The notes beneath the pieces were generated by a model. It saw only the letters and a program-made list of their open reading frames with translations, ran no database searches and was not told where the DNA came from. Shown here in pieces: positions 1-9,560 of a stretch of DNA of 48,867 bases. The position numbers and the translations under genes were made by a program. The DNA is from Hydnum rufescens UP504 (Eukaryota > Basidiomycota > Agaricomycetes > Cantharellales > Hydnaceae). The stretch spans positions 448,279-497,145 of the forward strand of contig MU128917.1 of the NCBI GenBank assembly GCA_014904985.1. The letters run 5' to 3'. Within the stretch, counting starts at the first letter, position 1; each line of letters starts with the position of its first letter.

Positions 1-520
1 GCATTGCGGATTAATCAAAAGTCAGGGTCTAGGCAACTGCGCACTCCTGCGTTTCGCCCTGCGTCTGGTCGGTGCATTCGTCGGGTTGGATATTGCAGCG
101 TGAAGGTCCCTAGAATAGTAAAATGTTAGTAAAGAAAAAAAAACTCGAAGGCAACGCGAAAAGAGGGGCCAGGGCTGCTCTTTTGGCATTGCCATACACC
201 CCGTAATGAAGAAGCTCACCTAATATTGCCACACACCCGCCGAAGCGGGTGTGTGGCGCCGTCCTTGTTTCGTTGTCATATAGTTGCGAGTTGGGGTCTG
301 GGCAGCTGTGCGCTCCCGTATTTCGTGGTGGATGTTGTCTGTGCGTTCTTCGAACGGAGGGAGAAAGACCTAGACTAAGTAATAGCGTAGAAAAAAAATA
401 ACATAAGCAGCGCAAAAGAGCAGCTAGTGCTGCTCTTTTGGTGTCGTATACACCCCGTAATTTAAAAAACTGACCCAAGATTGCCACACACCCGCTGAAG
501 CGGGTGTCAGGGCGCACCTG
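1..520 (-). repeat. H1/H2 exon-intron module array, block 1 (two modules)
   Basis: Two modules read on the minus strand. H1 hairpins lie at about 228-257 and 482-507, and H2 hairpins at about 150-186 and 412-448. The first intron is well bounded at 110-219: the minus-strand donor AG|GTGAGC lies just after H1, H2 sits inside, an ACTAA-type branch site and TTCTAG acceptor follow. The second intron (about 369-473) has a weaker GTCAG donor. The minus frame 110-565 is open across both modules, but I take this as a by-product because the hairpin words themselves read as open peptides (HTRFGGCV, KRAALA). The block is cut off at about 520 by retroelement-derived DNA. Confidence 0.7.
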
Positions 521-554
521 CCGTCGAAGCCACAAAAGAAAGAGGAAAGAGATT

Positions 555-790
555 AAATTAACCACACGCTATCGCAGTGGGAATCCTGAGTATACCACAC
601 AACAAGGGACACACAAGTCTCGCACCTATCGCAGTGGGAATCCTGAGAGATCAAAACTGGTGATCCCCCAACTGCGAAGGGCTATAAATACTATTTCCTG
701 CACACAGCCTCCCAACCTTCCAGAGCCTTCTGCGTCTTCCCCGTGTGATTTCTGAATTAAATCCTCCATTCATTCATTGTTAGAGCAAGC
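555..790 (+). promoter_or_regulatory. LTR-like promoter stretch with direct repeats and TATA box
   Basis: Two near-identical direct repeats of the word CTATCGCAGTGGGAATCC lie at about 568-590 and 627-648. They are followed by GCTATAAATACTATTTCC (about 681-698) and a C-rich stretch. This is the layout of a retrotransposon LTR core promoter, and a Ty3/Gypsy pol remnant on the same strand starts about 100 bp further on. A second LTR copy was not found, so LTR identity is inferred from context. Confidence 0.35.
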
Positions 791-879
791 CCACCCTAGC
801 AAGACAAATTCTCAACCTCAAGGCCTTTCATTCAATCGGACCTTAACCTATGGATTGACTCCATGGCCCTCTCCTTTCG

Positions 880-2110
880 TCCTTGATTCAACAATCTTGG
901 ACTGTGCATAGTCTCTTAGGAGATTCCTGCTTACAGCAGATCAGGCCACCCCTCTCTTTGAGTTACTACATAAGGACTTGCATTGGTCCTGGGCAGCTGA
1001 ACATGAATCAGCCTTCAGGGAACTCAAGCAAAGTCTCACAGAAGCCCAGTGTTAGGACATCTGATGGCCGGCCTCCCATACAGGGTTTACTCAGATGCTT
1101 CAGACATAGCCATCAGCACCAGCCTCCAGCAAGTCCAGCTGATTAAGCTTAGGGACCTATGAGGCATGAAGTCATACAATTGCATTATGGCTGCATACAA
1201 ATCAGGTGACCCCATCCCCCAGCTGGTTCACTGAGCATCAAAGCAAATGGATGATGTGCCAGCAGCAAATGGATGGGGTGATGACCCAGAAGATATGGTA
1301 GTTTTCACTGAGTGAGTGATCACCTACTGGAGTTGCTCTCTCAAGAAGGCTGAAAGAAACTACTCAGCCACAGAGAGAGAAGCCTTAGGAGTGAAGGAAG
1401 CCCTCATGCGCTTCCAACCATTCATTGAAGGTGAGCAGAACATTGTGATCACAGACCATGCAGCCTTGCAATGGGCCTGAACTTACGAAAATGCCAACTG
1501 TTGTCTAGCAGCATGGGGGGCAGTATTCAGGGCTTACCCAGGTCTTGAAATAGTGCACAGAGCTGGAGTAGTGCACTCAAATGTAGATCCATTGTCTAGA
1601 CTAAAAAGAATTCTGCTGCATCAGTCTCCAGTTAAAGATGATATGCTCTCTCTCCCAGAACAGCCCCCAGATCAGCCCTTAATGGCTTGGACTTCCCAAG
1701 TAGATGAGATACCAGCAGAGAAAGCTGCCTTTATCGCTACAAGGTCACAGAAAACCTTGAAATTCCCCAACACCATTGAACCCCAAGACAGGCCCATAGC
1801 CTCCCTGACCATGGAAGAAGAGATGTCCAAGGCTGCAATAATCAGAGGCAAGATGTCAAACCCTCCAAGCAAGGATTTCCAACCTGCAATGCTTTCAATT
1901 TCCATCAGCCCCACTCACCTTGAGTCCTTTATCAAGGGTTACAGGGAGGACCTGAATTTCAAGAGAATCTGGAGTTCCACCAATATGGATTCTACAGAGC
2001 TGAAAGTAGCACAATGATTTTACAAGAGTAAAGATGGTCTGCTCATTTTCAGAGATGCAGACTGGGTAGCTAGACTCTGCATCCCCAGTGCTGAAACCCA
2101 TCGCCTCCCA
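880..2110 (+). pseudogene. Decayed Ty3/Gypsy pol fragment (RT end, RNase H, integrase N-terminal side)
   Basis: Translation with frame changes gives Gypsy polyprotein landmarks in order: FRELKQSLTEA at about 1017-1050 (end of reverse transcriptase), DASDIAISTSLQQ at about 1091-1130 (start of RNase H), SHREREALGVKEALMRFQPF at 1366-1430, NIVITDHAALQWA at about 1439-1478 and EIVHRAGVVHSNVDPLSRL at about 1546-1602. Downstream, RDADWVARLCIPSAETHR at about 2048-2103 resembles the linker before the integrase zinc finger. No frame runs through: TAG/TGA stops and indels occur every few dozen codons, many where TpG or CpA replaces an expected CpG. The copy is dead, internally deleted and flanked by unrelated repeats. 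Identification as Gypsy is firm; the exact clade is unknown. Confidence 0.8.
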
Positions 2111-2184
2111 GGCTGGTCAGCCATATGGCTTTACCTCAAAAGGAGTACCATTTTGACAAATTTTCATGGCCAGAGAGGGTGAAA

Positions 2185-2275
2185 TTGGGGTTGATGTCAA
2201 ATGATGATCAAAAACTAAATTTTGACCTCGGATTGATGGGTTTGACATCAAATTTGACATCAACCATTGTCAACA
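2185..2275. repeat. Small inverted repeat built on TTTGACATCAA
   Basis: GGTTGATGTCAAAT at about 2189 is mirrored by ATTTGACATCAACC at about 2255, with a further TTTGACATCAA copy between. It looks like a short MITE-type fold-back remnant. The surrounding 2110-2590 contains no gene I can support. Confidence 0.5.
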
Positions 2276-2589
2276 GCCTGAAGATGAAGGACTTCTCAAA
2301 TATTCAGTACAACCCCATGGCTGTGCATTATGTGCAACTAAGGGTGACAGCTCAGTAGCTTTGCTCAATCAGATGAAAGAGATCACATAGTGCATTGAGT
2401 ACCACATCAAAATACAGGTGGGTGGACCAGGTATAGTTCAATGGGGGGCATGCACAATAGATTCACCATGAATATACTAGTACATAGGGAAGGAATGATG
2501 GAAGAATTTGAAAGAGTGGCAGAAAGGGGCACAGGTTTGGATGGTAAGAGGAATCAAACAAGCCTAATAATGCTTGAAACAGCAAATAT

Positions 2590-3975
2590 TTGAGCATCCC
2601 TGGTGGTGGTGAGGGAAGGTGAGGGGATGATGAGGAACAGCATGGCCAGAAGTTCTCAGAATACACTGAAAGTAGGTGTGTTGAAAATTTGTGATTTGGG
2701 TGCACAGAATGCACCCACACACAGCCTGAGAAACAACACCTAGCCCCCAGGAGGGGCACATGAACCCAAAATGGAAGATTGAGGATAGCACAGTGGAAAG
2801 TGGTCAGTTCATCGCATAAATATGCTTGACGGATTCGGATGAATGAGACAAATCAATGGAGCCCAAGAACACCGAAATCAGCCATGATTTGACCCCCCCA
2901 GGTGATGTTGAGTGGGAGATGAGGGGAAGATGAGGAACTGTGAGGCCAGAAGTTCTCAGAATACACTGGAAGTAGATGTGTTGAAAAGATATGATTTGGG
3001 TGCACAGAATTCACCCACACACAGCCTGAGCAACAACACCTAGCCCCCAGGGGGGGCACATGAACCAAAATGGAAGATTGAGGATAGTGGCAGTGGAAAG
3101 TGGTCAGTTCATTGCATAAATATTCTCGAGGATTTGGATGAATGAGACAAATTGATTGACCCCAAGAACATCAAAATTGGCCACAATTTGACCCCCCAGG
3201 TGATGTTGAGTGGGAGATGAGGGGAAGATGAGGAACTGTGAGGCCAGAAGTTCTCAAAATACACTGGAAGGAGGTGTGTTGAAAGCTGTGATTTGGGCAC
3301 ACAGAATGCACCCACTCACAGCCTGTGGAACAACACCTAGCCCCAGGGGGGGCACATGAACCCAAAATGGAAGATTGAGGATAGTGCAGTGGAAAGTGGT
3401 CAGTTTGTCACGTAAATATGCTCAACAGATTTGGATGAATGAGACAAATTGATTGACCCCAAGAATGTCAAAATTGGCCATGATTTGACCCCCCCAGGTG
3501 ATGTTGAGTGGGAGATGAGGGGAAGATGAGGAACAGTGAGGCCAGATGTTCTCAGAATACACTGGAAGCAGGTGTGTTAAAAAGCTGTGATTTGGGTGCA
3601 CAGAATGCACCCACACACAGCCTGAGCAATGACACCTAGCCCCCAGGAGGGGCACATGAACACAAAATGGAAGATTGAGGATAGCACAGTGGAAAAGGTC
3701 AGTTCATTGTGTGAATATGCTCGACAGATTTGGATGAATGAGACAAATCAATGGAGCCCAAGAACGCCAAAATTGGCCATGATTTGACCCCACCAGGTGA
3801 TGTTGAGTGGGAGATGAGGGGAAGATGAGGAACTGTGAGGCCAGAAGTTCTCAGAACACACTGAAAGTAGGTGTGTTGAAAGGCTGTGATTTGGGCACAC
3901 AGAATGCACCCACACACAGCCTGAGCAACAACACCTAGCCCCCAGGAGAAGCATATGAACCCAAACAGGAAGATT
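2590..3975. repeat. Tandem repeat, about 300-bp unit, 4 full copies plus a partial
   Basis: The marker GATTGAGGATA recurs at about 2778, 3076, 3373 and 3673, with a degenerate copy at about 3971, giving a period of 297-302 bp. Other words recur at fixed offsets, for example GTGATGTTGAGTGGGAGATG and CACACACAGCCTGAG. Copies differ by scattered substitutions and small indels. Minus-strand open frames of 64-106 codons recur in each copy with similar peptides (CVWVHSVHPNH, SENFWPH), but frames and lengths shift between copies, so they are best treated as repeat by-products. Confidence 0.85.
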
Positions 3976-4143
3976 GAGCATAGTGATGTGACATGAATCA
4001 GGTGGTGTATTCTCTTGAAGTTGGCTTGTTGGAGAGCTGAGATTTGGGCACAGACACTGTTCCCACACTCAGCCTATCCAACAAAGCCAGGGCCCAGTGG
4101 GACCCAGCAACATCACATTTGATGTCAGCTGTCTGTTGAAAGC

Positions 4144-4725
4144 TTGACTCAACACCAGCACTTGCCAAAATTAACAAAGCGCCTATATACACTGTTCCAA
4201 TATACCTGGATACCAGCTATTTTTCTGTCACTTATATTGGTAATTCCATTGTTATATTTCTTTGTTTCTCTTCATGTCCACTTGCCTACTATCTTGGTGT
4301 GCTCTGTATACCATATGTGTACACTATTAGCCTTTACACCTCAGGTCTGTTTGCAATGTCCTTTCCAATGGGTACAGTGCATGTACTTGGCCATTATGTA
4401 CATTCCTGCCAGGGGGGCCAGGTGTCCTCATGTCCCCATTGTCATCACTGGCCCCCCTTCTTCATATTTCTTTTCTTCCTGCCCCCACCCTCCTCCTCCT
4501 GTTGATGATTTGAGGGACCTCACAGACACACAATTGAGTTTCCCCCCTGACCTAACAGGCATGGACAGTGTCCTACATGAGATATGTATATCAGCAGATG
4601 GGGGGCCCCTGGCAGTAGTGAAATCCTTTCAGACTCCACTGAGTGGTGAAGAAATGTATTTATTCATATTTTCTGAGGGACAATGGAGTGCACTTGCCCT
4701 CCACTCTGGGAGAGAATCTGAATGA
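4144..4725 (+). CDS. Hypothetical 193-aa ORF inside repeat-rich DNA
   Basis: An open frame of 193 codons begins with a hydrophobic stretch (about residues 24-65, possibly one or two membrane segments), has a proline-rich middle (SSCPHPPPPVDD) and ends in a mixed, plausibly folded C-terminal part (SADGGPLAVVKSFQTPLSG). I do not recognise the family. It lies between the ~300-bp tandem repeat and a fold-back element in CpG-poor DNA, so it may be part of a transposable element. No intron signals were needed to keep it open. Real expression is uncertain. Confidence 0.3.
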   Translation: MTQHQHLPKLTKRLYTLFQYTWIPAIFLSLILVIPLLYFFVSLHVHLPTILVCSVYHMCTLLAFTPQVCLQCPFQWVQCMYLAIMYIPARGARCPHVPIVITGPPSSYFFSSCPHPPPPVDDLRDLTDTQLSFPPDLTGMDSVLHEICISADGGPLAVVKSFQTPLSGEEMYLFIFSEGQWSALALHSGRESE

Positions 4726-4860
4726 TTAGACCTGAATCCTCAGGGATTGGGGGTGGATTTATTATGCCCACCAGAACCAGGTGTTATTTTCATTCCACAA
4801 GAAATGCTGTATCAGGCTGTAGTGTCCAGGGTTGCAATTTGGATATAGGGGTAGTATCCA

Positions 4861-5340
4861 CTGTTAGTCATGTGGCCATGCATCCTGAACCAAATTTGAG
4901 ACTTGTCACATGTCACACAATCCCATGAACTGACTTTCAGATGGGTGTGACACATGGGGAGGTCACTTGATATTAAAGCACATTTGGGCCTGATTGCCTC
5001 TAAGCACTAGCAAATCCCCAATATGTCTTTCATGGAATTTCTGGCATCCATATGGGGATCTTCCTTTTAGTCCTCAGTATTCCAGCTGTACAATGAAATA
5101 GTTGTTGGGGATTTGCTAGTGCTTTAAGGACTAAAAGGAAGATCCCCATATGGATGCCAGAAATTCTATGAAAGACATATTGGGGATTTGCTAGTGCTTA
5201 GAGGCAATCAGGCCCAAATGTGCTTTAATATCAAGTGACCTCCCCATGTGTCACACCCATCTGAAAGTCAGTGCATGGGATTGTGTGACATGTGACAAGT
5301 CTCAAATTTGGTTCAGGATGCATGGCCACATGACTAACAG
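4861..5340. mobile_element. Fold-back element: 213-bp arms, 54-bp loop
   Basis: Left arm 4861-5073 (CTGTTAGTCATGTGGCC to CCTTTTAGTCC) is mirrored nearly base for base by right arm 5128-5340 (GGACTAAAAGG to GGCCACATGACTAACAG). The spacer repeats the arm word GGGGATTTGCTAGTGCTT, suggesting rearrangement at the centre. There is no coding content. It is either a MITE/fold-back transposon or an inverted duplication; a transcript would form a long hairpin able to feed small-RNA production. Confidence 0.85.
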
Positions 5341-5394
5341 TTCAATTTGAGGATTGTCAATTGACATCAAAGAAAATTAGCCCTCATTAGGCTG

Positions 5395-6630
5395 GTGAAA
5401 TGACCTCAAATGGTACTCCTTTGGAGGTCAGCCCAAGTGGCTGACTGAGGTGTAGAAGTGACACAAAAAGGGCAGCTTGTGCTGCCCTTTTTGCACCACT
5501 TATGCATAGAAAATTAGATAATAATAAAAACATACCTTTTAGTACCACACACCTGCTGGAGTGGGTGTGTGGTACCACATTTTGTTGTTCACAAGGACAG
5601 CAGGGTCCATATAGGCTCATGCCTGGTTTGTCATGCAGGGGGTCATATGGGGTTTGGTTTGATGTCAATACATGGGTGCAGGGGTTCTCATTGCTGGGGG
5701 GTTTGGGTGATGGTGCATTTGGGTTCGGTGATGTTGGTCATGCAATCTAGAATAGAAGAAATATATGTTAGAAGTGACACAAAAAGGGCTGCTTGTACTG
5801 CCCTTTTTGTGTCACTTGTGCATAGAAGATTAGATAAAAAAAAACATACCTTTTAGTACCACACACCCACTGGAGCAGGTGTGTGGCACTGTGTTTTGTT
5901 GTTCATGATGACAGTGGGGTCCATACAGGCTCATGCCCAGTTTGGGTTTGGTTCAGTGTCGATACATGGGCATGGGGGTTCTTGTTGCTGGGAGGTTCAG
6001 GTGGTGGTGTGTTCAGGCTCGGGTGATGTCAGTCATGTGATCTAGAATAGAAGAAATATATGTTAGAAGGGATGCTAAAAGGGCAGCTTGCGCTGCCCTT
6101 TTTGCATCACTTATGCATGAAAAATTAGATTTAAAAAAACATACCTTTTAGTACCACACACCTGCTCCAGTGGGTGTGTGGTACTTGTATTGGGTCCCTC
6201 ATGTTGATGAAGGGGTCCATATGGGCTCGTGCCTGGTTTTTCATATGGGGGTCACACAGGGTTTCATTCAAATCAATACACAGGTGCAGGGGGTGATACC
6301 ACAGTCTCACACAGGGGTTTAGGTACACCTAGAGTTTAAAAAAAAATATGTTAGTACTTGAGGACAAAAACCAGCACAAAAAGAGCAGCTTTCACTGCTC
6401 TCTTTGTGCCACTGTATCTACTTCAACAAAAAAACTCACCTACACACCCACAGTAGTGGGTGTGTGGTACCTCACATTGAATCATTCATGTGGATGCAGG
6501 GTCTGTATGGCCACATGGGTCCTCATCATTTGGGGATTGGTATTTCATTCAGGGGCTCAGGTGTCTGTCACATGATCTAGAATAGAATGTTATAACTTCA
6601 AAAAGTGATGCAAAAAGGGCAGCTTGCACC
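5395..6630 (-). repeat. H1/H2 module array, block 2 (CpG-depleted copies)
   Basis: Four modules plus half of a fifth, on the minus strand. H1 lies at about 5541-5575, 5854-5888, 6151-6183 and 6441-6470. H2 lies at about 5457-5499, 5773-5815, 6071-6110 and 6373-6410, and a half H2 at 6604-6628 is cut by the next element. Introns are recognisable by minus-strand donors AAAG|GTATGTTTTT after H1, and by TAACATA/CTAACATAT branch-like and TTCTAG acceptor words at about 5745-5765, 6045-6065 and 6335-6350. These copies carry TpG/CpA where the CpG-rich blocks carry CpG, and H2 has GGGCAGC/GCTGCCC instead of GAGCAGC/GCTGCTC, so the pairing is kept. Confidence 0.75.
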
Positions 6631-6882
6631 ACCTTGGACAGCCGTATGTGACCCCCTTGTTAGGTATCTATTCTGGGGCATGATTTGGTACCTAAGTAGG
6701 TACCAGACACTATTGGGGCCCCAGTCCCCCACTTTGGTTGTGGCTTGCGTGCCGATTGGGGCCCAATGGGGTCTTATTGGGACCCAACCAAGGAGCTCAT
6801 ACCCAAATCCACATTTATTACTATTATTATTTATTTATTTATTATTATCCATATTATATACATACATCTGGTGAGCCGAATG
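6630..6882 (+). mobile_element. Small dispersed element, copy 1 of 4
   Basis: The head CTTGGACAGCCGTATGTGACC is followed by an imperfect palindrome around TTAGGTATC..GGGGCA..GGTACCTAAGTAGGTACC and then by an AT-rich tail of TTA/ATT triplets (about 6815-6865). The same order of blocks occurs at 9270-9560, 13560-13800 and 15480-15775. It has no coding capacity. The short simple-repeat tail is SINE-like, but I see no clear pol III A/B boxes. Here the head abuts exactly the first half of an H2 hairpin. Confidence 0.65.
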
Positions 6883-6884
6883 GC

Positions 6885-8390
6885 TCACCCACAGTAGCAC
6901 AGAAAGAGCAGCCAGAGCTGCTCCTTCTGTGCGACTCTATCTACTACAATTGAAAAAACCTTACACTACCACACCCGCTCCAGCGGGTGTGGCCCATTGT
7001 TCCACCCAGTGGGTTGTGTTTTGTTGGGTGGGGTTTCGTATTTCGTTCGGCTGGGTTGTTTGGCAGACCTTCGGTTGGTGGTTCGCGTGGGTTTCAAGTC
7101 GAGTGGGGGGTGGTTGGCATGGGTTCTAGGTTCGGATAACAAAACATTAGTGAAAAAAGAAAAAAAAACTTACCTTTGAATCACCACACACCCGCTAAGG
7201 CAGGTGTGGTGCAGGGGCTTCCCTCGTTTTCGTTTCATCCGTTTCGCGGGTTGTCATTCCTGCACGTTCACTGAGTGGGCCCGGTTGTCATTGCTGGGTT
7301 GACGCGTATGGGAGGGGGTGGGTTGTTTGGGGTACCCCTGGGTTCTCGTTCAGCGGGTTTTCACCTTCAGAACATAAAATTAAAAAGTACATTAGTTAAA
7401 AATTAAAACCAGCGCAAAAAGAGCAGCTTTCACTGCTCTCTTTGCGCGGTTGTATATATTGGGGGGGACTCACCTTACATAGAACCCCACACCCACTGTA
7501 GCGGGTGAGGTTCATGCGGCCGTTCGCGGTTGTCATCGTGCTTGCATTGGTGGCATTTTTCTTTGTCGTGGTGTATGGGAAGGGGGTTGGGTCGTCTGGC
7601 GTATCTCCGGGTTCTCGTTCGGCGGGGTTTTTACCTTCAGGACATAGAATAAAAGATTATATTAGTTAAAAATTAAAACCAGTGCAAAAAGAGCAGCTTT
7701 CGCTGCTCTTTTTGCAGGGCTGTATATATTGGGGGGACCCATCTTATATAGAACCACACACCCACCATAGCGGGTGTGCGGTTCATGCGGCCGTTCGCTG
7801 GGCGCGTTGTCGTCTGTCGTGCTTGTCTTGATCGCGTTGGTCGTGTTTCTCATTGTTGCGTTGTATGGGAAGGGGGGGTGGGTCGTTTGGCGTATCCCCG
7901 GGTTCTCATTCGGCGGATTATCACCTTCAGGACATAGAATAAAAATATTACATTAGTTAACAATTAAAACCGGCCATATTGAGGGAGACTCACCTTATAT
8001 AAAATCACACACCCGCCGTAGCGGGTGTGTGGTTTGTGCAGCCACTTACTGGGCGCGCATTGGTCGTGTTGTCGTGGTTGTTGTTGGCTGGCGTGTTGCC
8101 GTTTGGGTCCTGACTGGTCGGACCCTTGTCATTTGGCTGCTTTCGTCTGCTGCCTTGGAGCAGGCCATGATCTAAAGTAATAAAAGATATGTTAGTAAAA
8201 AAATATTCAAAGCAGCGCAAAAAGAGCAGCTTTCGCTGCTCTTTTTGCACCGTTGTAGCTAACTACGATAAAAAATAAAAACTTACCTAGTGACCACACA
8301 CCCGCAGTGGCGGGTGTGTGGTCATTGCTTTCCTTTTCTAGGCTGTTGGGTGGTGGTGGTGGTGTAGTTGCGAGAACGAACGCGACTCGA
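6885..8390 (-). repeat. H1/H2 module array, block 3, running left from the 8393 hub
   Basis: Minus-strand modules. H1 lies at about 6966-6989, 7183-7211, 7483-7510, 7751-7782, 8008-8034 and 8294-8323; H2 at about 6896-6933, 7411-7447, 7681-7716 and 8213-8250. The intron at 7126-7173 (48 nt) has a clean minus donor AAAG|GTAAGT, an ACTAAT branch site and a CCTAG acceptor but no H2, which shows that H2 is an optional insert in an otherwise ordinary short intron. The module around 7950-8000 also lacks H2. Exon-like blocks are 150-200 bp and on the minus strand encode short asparagine/proline-rich peptides (PNDKGPTSQDPNGNTP near 8100). Confidence 0.8.
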
Positions 8391-8465
8391 TACCAGCAAT
8401 TGCCGGTGTTGAGACACGTTCGTTCTCGCAACTACACCACCACCACCACCCAACAAGGCAACCGC
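8325..8465. repeat. Palindromic hub 1 (centre about 8393) of divergent module arrays
   Basis: GTTGGGTGGTGGTGGTGG followed by GTAGTTGCGAGAACGAACG on the left is mirrored by CGTTCGTTCTCGCAAC and CCACCACCACCACCCAAC on the right. The motif AGCAATTGCCGG sits at the centre. Modules read away from this point on both strands, so the two arrays are head to head. Mirror similarity continues outward through H1, the intron and H2 on both sides (about 8150-8640). It looks like an inverted duplication whose centre is a shared start region. Confidence 0.8.
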
Positions 8466-9260
8466 CTATACAAGGAAAGCGATGACCACACCCCGCCACT
8501 GCAGGTGTGTGGTCACTAGGTAAGTTTTTTTTCAAATCGTAGTAGCTACAACAGCACAAAAAGAGCAGCGAAAGCTGCTCTTTTTGTGCTGCTTTGAATA
8601 TTTTTTTACTAATATATCTTTTATTACTTTAGATCATGGCCTACTCCAAGGCAGCAGACGAAAAGTGGCCAAATGACAAGGGCCCGGACAGTGAGTGCCC
8701 CAACGGCTATACCCCAACCAAAAACATGCCAAATGAAAACGCGATAAACAACGAGAACACGGGGATCGACTGGCCATGTGAACCGCACCCCCATCGAAGT
8801 GGGTGTGCGGTTCTATATAAAGTACGTAACATATCTACCCCAACAGCGCAAAAAGAGCAGCAAATGCTGCTCTTTTTGCGCTGGTTTCGATTTTAACTAA
8901 TACTATGAATTATTCTAGGACATTGCCTGAACCAGGACCCGCCAACAAAGACCCGCCCAACGAGCCCCCCTCCCCTCCCAGACGATAATCAGTCAAACGA
9001 ACACCGGCCAAACGACCACCGCCAAACGGGACCCTACCACACAAGAATCCGCCGAGCAAGACCCTGCCGAGCGAGACCCGCCGAACGAGAAATTAAATGA
9101 ACCACACACCCGCTGCGGCGGGTGTGTGGTTCTTTATAAGGTGAGTACGTTTGTGTACCCAACAGCGCAAAAAGAGCAGCAAAAGGCTGCTCTTTTTGCG
9201 CCGGTTTTAATTTTTAACTAATGTTATCTTCTATTCTAGGTTATCCCCTGAACCACATTC
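8396..9260 (+). repeat. H1/H2 module array, block 4, running right from hub 1
   Basis: Three plus-strand introns can be placed exactly: 8520-8632 (CTAG|GTAAGT to TACTTTAG), 8822-8918 (AAA|GTACGT to TATTCTAG) and 9141-9239 (TAAG|GTGAGT to TATTCTAG). Each has an H2 hairpin inside (about 8551-8590, 8844-8882, 9162-9201), an ACTAAT branch site 20-30 nt before the acceptor, and an H1 hairpin just upstream of the donor (8482-8515, 8787-8818, 9100-9133). The exon-like blocks are 8633-8821 (189 nt) and 8919-9140 (222 nt). Confidence 0.85.
8636..8821 (+). CDS. Open exon of a module, Asn/Pro-rich peptide
   Basis: From the ATG four bases after the acceptor, the whole exon is open to the next donor. It encodes MAYSKAADEKWPNDKGPD and then NPT-rich sequence ending PHPHRSGCAVLYK, where the last words come from H1. 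A module on the other arm (minus, near 8100) encodes a related PNDKGP..DPNG peptide. However, the next exon (8919-9140) has stops in all three frames, so continued coding is not supported. It may be a decayed repeat protein or a non-coding transcript. Confidence 0.25.
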
Positions 9261-9269
9261 TGAAACACC

Positions 9270-9560
9270 TTGGTCAGTCATCTAAGCCTACCTAGTTAGG
9301 TACCACTTCCGGGGCAGATAATGGTACCTAAGTAGGTCCCATCACTATTCCGGCCGAAATGGCCATTTTTATGATTTCACCTCCTGGCCCAGAATTGGCC
9401 GAAAATTGGCCGAAAATTGGCTGAAACTGGGACTTAGAGGATCAAGCCTTAGACTTACATGACCTCTAGCTATGCGGGCTTATCAGGGTTAATCACCATT
9501 ATTATTATATTCCCTCTGGTGTTCCATTTATAATTATTTATTTATTATCATGATCATACA
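9270..9560 (+). mobile_element. Small dispersed element, copy 2 of 4
   Basis: CTTGGTCAGTCATCTAAGCC, then CTAGTTAGGTACC..GGGGCAGATAATGG..TACCTAAGTAGGTCCC, then a CCGAAATGGCC-rich middle and an ATTATTATTA tail match the order of copy 1. It lies in the exon that follows the last intron of block 4 and ends that array. Confidence 0.65.

Noticed and set aside
110..565. 151-codon minus-strand ORF as a protein
   Set aside because: Its peptide is mostly translation of H1 and H2 hairpins and poly-A stretches, and it ignores the clear intron 110-219.
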